DNA of 64,000 bases. Origin: Candidatus Coatesiibacteriota bacterium (GTDB lineage Bacteria > RBG-13-66-14 > B26-G2 > JAUVZD01). Within the stretch, counting starts at the first letter, position 1; each line of letters opens with the position of its first letter. The DNA is taken from assembly GCA_030602715.1 (NCBI GenBank), contig JAUVZD010000001.1, positions 186,001 through 250,000 on the forward strand. The letters run 5' to 3'. Positions 7,020 through 13,688 of this stretch are shown one piece after another. The position numbers were made by a program, and so were the translations under genes. The notes below the pieces were generated by a model. That model was not told where the DNA came from, did not search any database, and worked only from the letters and a program-made list of their open reading frames with translations.

Positions 7020-9180
7020 CTATCTTGTAAACGATGCCGTCAACCATCACAATCAGATTGGACCCCAAACTGAGGAACTTGCCGATTCCCGGATGGTCAA
7101 TCAGCAGGCGCATATACTCGTCGCTTCCGAACTCTATCTCCTTTACGGTCATATCCTCTGTATAGTCGCCATCGGTCCACACACCTTCTATCAGGTAGAA
7201 GGCTCTTCCCTCCACCACCTTTACCACCTTGCTGGCATATTCCTCCGTTCCCTTCTTGAGCGCGCCTATATCCTGGCTGATGGTTACCCCTCCACCGCCT
7301 CCCACCGGAGCTTCCGACAGGGCTTCAGGAGCCATCTTCATCAGGTCACCTCCACCCAAGCCACCCAAGGTGTCCATTTTAAACCTTGCCTCCTCATCCA
7401 ATCCATACACCAGTCTGTTTATGTCGGTGGTCTTGGTCACCTCGCCGATGTAGTAGGAAGTGTAGGGAGTAACTATGCCGTATTTCAGAGCTAATCGCTT
7501 GATCTCCCCCGCCAGCTCCTCGTTCTCGCCGTGGATGCGTATCTCCTCCAGAAGATAGCCGATGTGGCGCCTGGCCCATATAACCGGCACGAAGGGGTTC
7601 TTGTCCTTCTTGAAGTTGAGGGAGTATTCCAGTATCTCCTCTCTGCCGGCGACATCCCCGCTCAAAGTAAGGGTGGAATAACCGCTTCCTTTATAGCGAC
7701 CGGTCACGATCAACTGGCTACCCCTGAACAGGTCCGGCATGTGTATGGGTTGGACATCATAGACGGAGATGGAGCCGAAGTCCAGCCTTATATCCGAGAG
7801 CACCGGCATGGAGACCTTGGAGTAGAAGCTGGATACCGCTATCTCCAGATTCTCATCGGGGATGACATACTGGGTTATCCCATAAAGTTCCTTTGCCATG
7901 TGGTCCAGAAGCACCGCATTGACATCGTAACCCACTCCGAAGATGAAGACCCGGGCCCGGGCATCGTTTGCTGACTTCACCGCATCCACTATCTCCAAAT
8001 TGTCGGTGACCCCCACGGTGGGCTCGCCGTCGGTCAGGAAGATGACCATCCGGGGGTTGGATGAATCTTTGTCCAGCTCACTCAAAGCCTCCAGAAGGGA
8101 GCTGTGGATATCGGTCCCCCCTCGGGCGGGGATGTCCTTTACAAAGTCTATTGCCGATTGGATGTTTGCCTTGGTGGCTGGCACCAGCTCATCCTGCCAG
8201 GACCTCACATCGCTGGCGAAGGCTATGACATTGAAGTTATCCTGGGGATTGAGGTTCTCCAGGCAGAAGATGATCGCCTCCCGGGCTTGCTCAATCTTCT
8301 CCCCGCTCATGGAACCGGAGCGGTCATAGACGAAGACCATGTCCTTGGGCAGGGCGCCCTCCACCGCCTCCTGATAATACTGCGGGGTGATCATCAAAAG
8401 GAAGGAACCGTCCTCCCCGCTCTCCTTGTCGGTGATCAGGCTCACCCCCACCCCCTCGTCGTCCAGCTGGTAGTAGAGTATCAGGTCCTTGTCCGGCTGG
8501 GTGTTCTTCTCCTCGTAATGCACCGTTACCCGATAGTTGTCCTCCCTTTCCACGGTAATATTGTGGGAAGGAGAGTAGACATTAAGTATGGGCAGGTCGC
8601 TCTCCAAGGTGATGTTCAGCTCCACCCGTTCTATGGGGTCCCGGGAGAAGCGCTCGGTGTCCAGCGGATAGCGGTAGAGATACAAGCCTGCATCCGGGGA
8701 GAGGACCTCGGAGTAAGCCAGCTGCACCCGTTTCTCCCCATTGGCCGGTATGGGATAGATGCTGGCTTTGAAGGCGTTTCTGCCCACATACTCCAGAAGT
8801 GCCGGGTCCTTCATCTGGCGCACATAATCCTCATACTTCTTGCGAGCCTCATCGGCGTCCATCACCTCCCCGACTATACGTTCCCCGTCCACATACATGG
8901 CGAACTCATCCACCGCGGCACCCTCGGGCAGGGGGAATATGTAAGTCCCCTCCAGGTCCATATCGTAGTGGTTGATAAAGACCTGGTCCACCTCGGTGCG
9001 CACCACCCCGCCCTTTATGTTCACGGTCACATCATGATACTTTATTGACAGCTGGGGGAGTGTGGGGAGTTTCCATTGGGGCGGGGGGTCGGGGATGATT
9101 ATGAAACCGTCAGCCCAGACGAGACAGGGAAGGGAGAGGAGCAGAAGGAGCATTCCGCAAATGACTTTTCTCTTATTCAT
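7000..9180 (-). CDS. Secreted VIT and VWA domain protein
   Basis: The predicted exported protein has 726 residues. GGAGGT four nt upstream fixes the ATG at 9180, and a signal peptide (MNKRKVICGMLLLLLSLPC...) follows. The N-terminal third is a VIT domain (vault protein/inter-alpha-trypsin inhibitor type: VNIKGGVVRTEVDQVFINHY and TYIFPLPEGAAVDEF). A von Willebrand A domain starts near residue 280 with an intact metal-ion-dependent adhesion motif (VYDRSGSMSG, later FLTDGEPTVG). The C-terminal region is unassigned. Bacterial VIT-VWA proteins are thought to work in surface adhesion or assembly. It lies in an operon with polysaccharide genes. Confidence 0.9.
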   Translation of the reverse strand: MNKRKVICGMLLLLLSLPCLVWADGFIIIPDPPPQWKLPTLPQLSIKYHDVTVNIKGGVVRTEVDQVFINHYDMDLEGTYIFPLPEGAAVDEFAMYVDGERIVGEVMDADEARKKYEDYVRQMKDPALLEYVGRNAFKASIYPIPANGEKRVQLAYSEVLSPDAGLYLYRYPLDTERFSRDPIERVELNITLESDLPILNVYSPSHNITVEREDNYRVTVHYEEKNTQPDKDLILYYQLDDEGVGVSLITDKESGEDGSFLLMITPQYYQEAVEGALPKDMVFVYDRSGSMSGEKIEQAREAIIFCLENLNPQDNFNVIAFASDVRSWQDELVPATKANIQSAIDFVKDIPARGGTDIHSSLLEALSELDKDSSNPRMVIFLTDGEPTVGVTDNLEIVDAVKSANDARARVFIFGVGYDVNAVLLDHMAKELYGITQYVIPDENLEIAVSSFYSKVSMPVLSDIRLDFGSISVYDVQPIHMPDLFRGSQLIVTGRYKGSGYSTLTLSGDVAGREEILEYSLNFKKDKNPFVPVIWARRHIGYLLEEIRIHGENEELAGEIKRLALKYGIVTPYTSYYIGEVTKTTDINRLVYGLDEEARFKMDTLGGLGGGDLMKMAPEALSEAPVGGGGGVTISQDIGALKKGTEEYASKVVKVVEGRAFYLIEGVWTDGDYTEDMTVKEIEFGSDEYMRLLIDHPGIGKFLSLGSNLIVMVDGIVYKIVDSTIQ

Positions 9181-9193
9181 CAACACCTCCGGT

Positions 9194-10348
9194 TTAAGAT
9201 ACATTTTCGGTCATTCCTTTCAAATAATTAGACAGGTCTAATATACCCCTAAGTTTATTGGAATTGAAAAGATTTTGCAGATAAGGGCGATAGGCCAGGT
9301 AACAGCGCTCAAAATGCTCCCCTATCTTGGCGATATTCTCCCTCAAGGGGGGTATCCCGCTTTTTGCGATAGCCCCAAGAGGGGGCCAATATTTAAAAAG
9401 CTTCTTCCAGTAAAGGTAATCTATCCCCGAATGAGAGAAGACCCTCTCACCCTCTTCGGAGAGCCGGAACTCTCCCATTGGTGAGGTTTTCACCAATCCC
9501 ATCAGCCTTAGGTCGGTCAGGGCATCGCTTATCGCCCGGGGGAGGATTCGCCTACCTTCCGCCACCAGATGTCGGTGCAGAGAGCGGACATCTGCTCTGC
9601 TTAAATGAGCGAGCCCCCGACCACATTGCGCTAGAAGTGCGGGGTTGGTGGCGGAAAAACCGCTCAGGGCGTCCTCCACCCGTATCAATTTTTGCAGGCT
9701 CTGCTCCACTCCCCCACTCCCCGACCAGCGCCATACTCCGTCTTCGTTGAGGTGGAGACGGTTCTCCCCGCATAACAGTGGTAACCTCCGAAGCCAGCGC
9801 TCCACATCGTCCGGTAGGGTGATAAATCCATCGTCTTCATAACTCAAGCGATCGCTTCCCGGCCAGTAGAGGGAGTTGCCGTTTGGTGATGTGAAGCGTC
9901 CCCACTCATACCTCAAAGGCTCCATATCCCGGGTGAGGTAACTGTCTTTGAAATTTTCCGACAGATGGGCATACAGCGTTGACCATGGAAGGGCGGTGAC
10001 AAAATCTCCCGGCAGCGATCTCAGCGAATTCGCCACCTTCTCCCGCCTCATGACCAGCACCAGACCTTCACAACCTATCTGGCGGGCCAGGAATAACTGC
10101 GGAAGTAAGGCTGGGAGGGATACCGAACTGCGGCGGAACTTCACCTCCAGAAGGTAGAACCTCCCTCTCCACCACAGCAGGGAGTCCACCTGAGTCCATC
10201 TCCCCTGCGATGTGCGGTAATAACCCTGGGGCAGAACCCGCTCAAAGCCAGCGTAGAGGAGGAGTATGCGCCTGACTATCCCCTCAAAGGCGGACCCCCG
10301 CCGGGCCGGGCTTTTTGGAAGAATTACCCTTGGTCTTTTATCTGCCAT
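9194..10348 (-). CDS. Hypothetical protein with PD-(D/E)XK-like nuclease domain and winged helix
   Basis: Residues 18-110 read like a restriction-endonuclease-fold domain. Glu22 sits in the first helix, Asp55 in QVDSLLWW, and Glu68-x-Lys70 in FYLLEVKFR. This is the spacing expected for a PD-(D/E)XK active site. The middle (residues 110-250) is unassigned. Residues 270-320 (AISDALTDLRLMGLVKTSPM, then FRLSEEGERVF) resemble a winged helix. No helicase, methylase or transposase lies next to it. It sits 1 bp after the upstream gene and 13 bp before the VIT-VWA gene, so it is co-transcribed with envelope genes, an odd setting for a nuclease. The function is inferred from motif spacing only. Confidence 0.55.
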   Translation of the reverse strand: MADKRPRVILPKSPARRGSAFEGIVRRILLLYAGFERVLPQGYYRTSQGRWTQVDSLLWWRGRFYLLEVKFRRSSVSLPALLPQLFLARQIGCEGLVLVMRREKVANSLRSLPGDFVTALPWSTLYAHLSENFKDSYLTRDMEPLRYEWGRFTSPNGNSLYWPGSDRLSYEDDGFITLPDDVERWLRRLPLLCGENRLHLNEDGVWRWSGSGGVEQSLQKLIRVEDALSGFSATNPALLAQCGRGLAHLSRADVRSLHRHLVAEGRRILPRAISDALTDLRLMGLVKTSPMGEFRLSEEGERVFSHSGIDYLYWKKLFKYWPPLGAIAKSGIPPLRENIAKIGEHFERCYLAYRPYLQNLFNSNKLRGILDLSNYLKGMTENVS

Positions 10349-10349
10349 C

Positions 10350-10931
10350 TCAGTATCGGAAGAAGTTGAAGTTCAAAACGACGGTCTCCTCATCGGTGAT
10401 GATCACCTCTTCAATTATCTGCGGGGTGAAGTTCTCGCAGTGAGCCACCACCCGCCAGCTTCCCGCAGGAACATTGAGCAGAGTGTAGCCACCCTCCTCA
10501 TCGCAGTGAACGACCAGACCCAGTTGGGGAAGCTCCACTTTGCGCGGCGCTTGGCGCTTATCGCATTCTACCACTCCGCTCAGTTCGCCCAAAGTGGCAT
10601 CGGAGCTCTGTAGTTGTATGGCGATCTCCATACTGCCCATCCCGGAGGATAGCTCCACCTCCTCACGGAAGAGGGTAAAACCCTCTCGCCAGGCGATGAT
10701 GGTGGCATGACCCGGCGGAAGGGAGAAGCTGAACTCTCCCCCCTCCCCCACCTCCACCACAGAGCTCTTTCCGGAGACCACCACCAAAGCGGCGGGCAGT
10801 GGCTCTCCCTCCTGGTCGGTTACTGCACCGTTCACGGTGATAAAATCCTGCAGGGGAACCGTCGCCTGCAGGGGGATTGCCATGCAAAAAACGGCGACAG
10901 TAAATCCGGCTATGGTGACGGGAATTCTCAT
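10350..10931 (-). CDS. Secreted carboxypeptidase regulatory-like (CarbopepD_reg) domain protein
   Basis: A predicted exported protein of 193 residues. The ATG at 10931 has AGGGGAGA upstream and gives a clean signal peptide (MRIPVTIAGFTVAVF...). Two Ig-like, transthyretin-type repeats follow: ITVNGAVTDQEGEPLPAALV and FSFSLPPGHATIIAWREGF, then a degenerate second copy at LSGVVECDKR...GGYTLLNVPAGSWRVVAHCE. Such domains occur at the N-terminus of TonB-dependent receptors and in stand-alone surface proteins of FCB bacteria. It is the first gene of the six-gene minus-strand operon ending at 4110, divergent from the microcompartment operon. No enzymatic residues are visible. Confidence 0.75.
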   Translation of the reverse strand: MRIPVTIAGFTVAVFCMAIPLQATVPLQDFITVNGAVTDQEGEPLPAALVVVSGKSSVVEVGEGGEFSFSLPPGHATIIAWREGFTLFREEVELSSGMGSMEIAIQLQSSDATLGELSGVVECDKRQAPRKVELPQLGLVVHCDEEGGYTLLNVPAGSWRVVAHCENFTPQIIEEVIITDEETVVLNFNFFRY

Positions 10932-11005
10932 ACTCTCTCCCCTGCAGTTTACAACATTTTCAGCCCCAATACCATCAGAAATTATCCCAAAAATCACTAT
11001 ATGCC

Positions 11006-11034
11006 TTGATTTCAGGGAATATATGGGTTAAAAT
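11006..11034 (+). promoter_or_regulatory. Predicted promoter of the microcompartment-type operon
   Basis: TTGATT and TAAAAT are separated by 17 bp, with a predicted start at about 11041. That leaves a leader of about 12 nt that contains the AAGGGGG ribosome-binding site of the first gene. Confidence 0.6.
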
Positions 11035-11052
11035 CACAGCAAGGGGGTATAG

Positions 11053-11382
11053 ATGAAACTCGGCAGGGTTATAGGCACCGTGGTCTCCACGGTCAAGGAT
11101 GAGAGTTTGGGAGGGCTGAAACTGCTAATAGTCGCCCTCTGCGATCTATATGGTAAGGAGGACCTAACCGACCAGCTGGTGGCTGTGGATGCGGTCGGTG
11201 CGGGGATGAATGAGGTGGTATTGGTGGCTTCCGGCTCCTCCGCCCGCCAGACCGAAATGACCAAGAACAAACCGGTGGATGCGGTCATTATGGGCATCGT
11301 GGACTCTCTGGAGGTGGGCGGGAAGTTCACCTTCCTCAAGACCCCTCAAAAGGTCACCCAAAAAACGGGGAAAAGGGGATAG
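11053..11382 (+). CDS. BMC vertex (pentamer) protein, EutN/CcmL family, copy 1
   Basis: The 109-residue product matches Pfam EutN_CcmL (BMC-P). It starts MKLGRVIGTVVSTVK, continues through GGLKLLIVALCDL, VAVDAVGAGMNEVVLVASGS and the SAR...PVDAVIMGIVDSLEV signature. In characterised systems such proteins form pentamers that cap the vertices of bacterial microcompartments. AAGGGGG precedes the ATG. The C-terminal tail is basic and somewhat longer than usual. It is the first of three non-identical paralogues within 1.8 kb, so three distinct pentamers are encoded together. Confidence 0.95.
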   Translation: MKLGRVIGTVVSTVKDESLGGLKLLIVALCDLYGKEDLTDQLVAVDAVGAGMNEVVLVASGSSARQTEMTKNKPVDAVIMGIVDSLEVGGKFTFLKTPQKVTQKTGKRG

Positions 11383-11384
11383 TT

Positions 11385-11681
11385 ATGGAACTGGGCAGAG
11401 TAATCGGCACTGTGGTAGCCACCTGCAAATACCCCACTCTGAAGGGGTTGAAACTGCTCATCCTCCAGCCGTTGGACGAAGAGCTCTCCCCCCTCGGTGA
11501 GCCGATAGTTGTCGCCGACACCGTCCGGGCCGGTCGGGGTAGTATCGTCCTTTGGGTGCGCAGCAGGGAGGCGACTCTCGCCCTGCCCGATCCTCAAAGC
11601 CCGGTGGATGCCTCCATAGTGGGCATCGTAGATTCGGTTGACCTGGCTCCCCCAAAAGCCAGAAGGAAGGAGATGAAGTAG
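11385..11681 (+). CDS. BMC vertex (pentamer) protein, EutN/CcmL family, copy 2
   Basis: A 98-residue EutN/CcmL protein, starting 2 bp after copy 1 with GGGGAT as ribosome-binding site. Conserved elements are MELGRVIGTVVATCK, LKGLKLLILQPLDE, VVADTVRAGRGSIVLWVRSREA and SPVDASIVGIVDSVDL. It differs from copy 1 at most positions outside the core. It has a ...SREATLAL... loop in place of ...SSARQTE.... The stop codon is followed directly by the ATG of the secreted GH114-like gene. This implies coupled translation and a single transcript. Confidence 0.95.
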   Translation: MELGRVIGTVVATCKYPTLKGLKLLILQPLDEELSPLGEPIVVADTVRAGRGSIVLWVRSREATLALPDPQSPVDASIVGIVDSVDLAPPKARRKEMK

Positions 11682-12485
11682 ATGCGTGCCGGGTTGCTTC
11701 TATTGTTATTCATACTTGCCCTTTCCAACATCGCTTTCGCCGAGCTTCCCGACATTGAGGGTTGGGTGTGGCTGGATTACCGCAGTCCCACCGCCCCTCT
11801 GCTGGAGGCTGAGCAGCAGTTGGTGGTTCTGGACCCGGACAACTACCTCTCAGGCGAGGTGGAGACCCTGAAACAAGCCGGTCATATCGTGCTTGCCTAT
11901 CTGTGCATAGGGGAGGCGGAATCCTGGCGTGCTTATTGGCACAAGATAAGCTGGGAGTCGTGGGTAGTTGGTCCCTCCTCCCGGCGCAGTGGCAGTTACC
12001 TCATCCGCTTTTACAGCGCCTACACCTGGGCCGGGGTGCTGAAGGACTACGTTGAGGACATCATTGAGTTTGGCTATCAGGGACTCTTTTTGGACCCGGC
12101 GTATGCCCTGAGTTACTACCCGGACAAAGCCGAGGATATGGCGGACCTGGTGCAGGAGATAGCCGAGGAGGCAAGATATGATGACCCCGACGCCTATGTG
12201 GTCCTCTTTAGCGGTGGTGAGCTGTTGGAGTATTCCCAGATAGTAATGGAGATAGACGGACTTGCCGAGGAGGGGGTGTGGTGGGACAGCGACTGGCTTC
12301 GTTCAAGTGCGGTGGACACCATGCTCCGTAAGGACTATCTTATCCAGGCTCGGGGTCTCGGCATCACCCCCCTGGTGATGGAATACGCCGACGGCGATGC
12401 GGCGATAATTGAGGTGGAGACCCTGGCGGATGGTGAGGGCTTCATCCCCTTCTTCGTGCCCAAGGAATGGGGGAAATACTGGTGA
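11682..12485 (+). CDS. Secreted GH114/TM1410-like putative glycoside hydrolase
   Basis: The 267-residue product starts with a signal peptide (LLLLLFILALSNIAFA) and is otherwise one TIM-barrel-like domain of the endo-alpha-1,4-polygalactosaminidase-like (GH114/TM1410) family. LVVLDPDNYLSGEVETLKQA, IVLAYLCIGEAESWR, GLFLDPAY and TPLVMEYADGD are typical strand ends; the Asp and Glu in LDPAY and CIGEAE are candidate catalytic residues. It is exported, yet it sits between two shell genes with no intergenic gap on either side (TAG-ATG before it, GTGA overlap after it). The family has activity on galactosamine polymers in the few tested members; the substrate here is unknown. It may feed the pathway housed by the encoded compartment. 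Confidence 0.8.
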   Translation: MRAGLLLLLFILALSNIAFAELPDIEGWVWLDYRSPTAPLLEAEQQLVVLDPDNYLSGEVETLKQAGHIVLAYLCIGEAESWRAYWHKISWESWVVGPSSRRSGSYLIRFYSAYTWAGVLKDYVEDIIEFGYQGLFLDPAYALSYYPDKAEDMADLVQEIAEEARYDDPDAYVVLFSGGELLEYSQIVMEIDGLAEEGVWWDSDWLRSSAVDTMLRKDYLIQARGLGITPLVMEYADGDAAIIEVETLADGEGFIPFFVPKEWGKYW

Positions 12486-12805
12486 AGCTAGGACGGGTAA
12501 TCGGCAGTATCGTCTCCACCCTCAAAAGCGAATCCTTCAAAGGTGCCAAGTTGTTGCTGGTGGAAAGGATTGACCTGCAGGGAAAACGCAGTGCATCTCC
12601 AGTGGTGGCAATAGACCGGGTTGATGCCGGACCTGAAGACCTGGTTCTACTCATAGACGAGGGCAACTCCGTCCGTCAGCTACTGCAGGACGAGCGTGTT
12701 CCCGCCCGCACCCTGGTCATCGGGGTGATAGACCATTTTGATTTGGGGGAGGATTTCCTGTCTCAGCTTCCGGGGAAAGCCCCCAGAAAGGTTAAGAAGA
12801 GTTAA
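12482..12805 (+). CDS. BMC vertex (pentamer) protein, EutN/CcmL family, copy 3
   Basis: A 107-residue EutN/CcmL protein. I start it at a GTG (12482) that overlaps the preceding stop as GTGA. This gives the N-terminus MKLGRVIGSIVSTLK, matching copy 1; an in-frame ATG at 12467 would add five atypical residues. Core motifs are FKGAKLLLVERIDL, VVAIDRVDAGPEDLVLLIDEG and RTLVIGVIDHFDL. The region before the last strand reads VPARTLVIG where copies 1 and 2 have PVDA.. , so its pore or packing edge may differ. The C-terminus is basic. Confidence 0.94.
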   Translation: MKLGRVIGSIVSTLKSESFKGAKLLLVERIDLQGKRSASPVVAIDRVDAGPEDLVLLIDEGNSVRQLLQDERVPARTLVIGVIDHFDLGEDFLSQLPGKAPRKVKKS

Positions 12806-12822
12806 TAAGGAGAGTGGGTGCC

Positions 12823-13620
12823 TTGGTTAGCACCACCAAACTACGTCAGGATATTGTGGAGATAGGAAGGAGGGTCTATGCCCGCGGCTTTGTGGCATCA
12901 AACGATGGCAACCTCTCCATCAGGGTCTCCAAAAATCGCATATTGATCACCCCCGCCGGCGTATCCAAGGGCTTCCTCTCCCCCGACGATATCATCCTCT
13001 GCGACATGGAGGGGGGAAAGGTGGAGGGGGAAAGCGATCCCTCTTCGGAGATCAAACTTCACCTGGAGGTCTATCTGAAGCGCCCGGACATCTTTGCCGT
13101 GGTCCACGCCCACCCCCCATACGCCACCGGCTTTGCGGTAGCCGGCGTTCCCCTCACCGAGTGCATCCTGCCGGAGGTGGTCATATCCATCGGTCGCATC
13201 CCCCTAGCCCCCTACGCCACCCCCTCAACTGCGGAGCTGGCAGGGACCGTATCCCCTTACCTTCCTCGTCACAACGCCTTACTACTTTCAAATCACGGCA
13301 CCCTGACCATAGGTGAGGACATCTATGAGGCTTACTATCTTCTGGAACGAGTGGAGCATCTGGCAAGGGTCTCCCTGCTCGCCCGGCAGCTGGGTGGGCC
13401 TCGCAAGCTGAGCGATGAAGAGCTCTCCGCCCTGGCAGAGCTAAGTCCTCAAATGACCGAGGAGGCTCTCAACGACAGTCGCTGTGCCAACTGCGGGGTC
13501 TGCGGAAAACCAGTGGATGGCGATTCGGCTGAGTCTGCGAGCGAGGAGACCTCAGATTTGGTGGCACAGATAACCGAGGAGATCCTGAAAAGGATAAACA
13601 AAACGGAGACTGCAGAATAA
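12823..13620 (+). CDS. Class II aldolase (fuculose-phosphate aldolase-like), candidate microcompartment cargo
   Basis: Residues 1-200 form a class II aldolase/adducin domain: SNDGNLSIRV, the zinc ligands His95 and His97 in VVHAHPPYATGF and His158 in LLSNHGT, and Glu76 in the catalytic position. Enzymes of this family cleave fuculose- or rhamnulose-phosphate into dihydroxyacetone phosphate and lactaldehyde. An unusual tail follows. It has Cys211, Cys214 and Cys217 (CANCGVC), an acidic Ser/Glu linker, and a short amphipathic helix at 235-249 (DLVAQITEEILKRIN) that looks like a microcompartment encapsulation peptide. AAGGAG lies 10 nt before the TTG at 12823, while the GTG at 12814 is too close to it. 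It is the last gene of the shell operon, so it is the likely cargo. Confidence 0.88.
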   Translation: MVSTTKLRQDIVEIGRRVYARGFVASNDGNLSIRVSKNRILITPAGVSKGFLSPDDIILCDMEGGKVEGESDPSSEIKLHLEVYLKRPDIFAVVHAHPPYATGFAVAGVPLTECILPEVVISIGRIPLAPYATPSTAELAGTVSPYLPRHNALLLSNHGTLTIGEDIYEAYYLLERVEHLARVSLLARQLGGPRKLSDEELSALAELSPQMTEEALNDSRCANCGVCGKPVDGDSAESASEETSDLVAQITEEILKRINKTETAE

Positions 13621-13639
13621 ACCGTCTTAAAAAAAGGGT

Positions 13640-13674
13640 AAAAAATGGGCGCCGTCCGGCGCCCTCAATTTTTG
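13640..13674. terminator. Bidirectional intrinsic terminator between the aldolase gene and sprA
   Basis: GGGCGCC and GGCGCCC (13647-13653, 13658-13664) form a 7-bp stem with a 4-nt loop. TCAATTTTT follows on the plus strand and ATTTTTTA on the minus strand, so the same hairpin can end both convergent transcripts. Confidence 0.88.
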
Positions 13675-13688
13675 CCCATTAATCTCGT

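Noticed and set aside
8104-9048. A 314-codon plus-strand frame inside the VIT-VWA gene
   Set aside because: It is the complement of a strongly supported domain protein, without start signals of its own.
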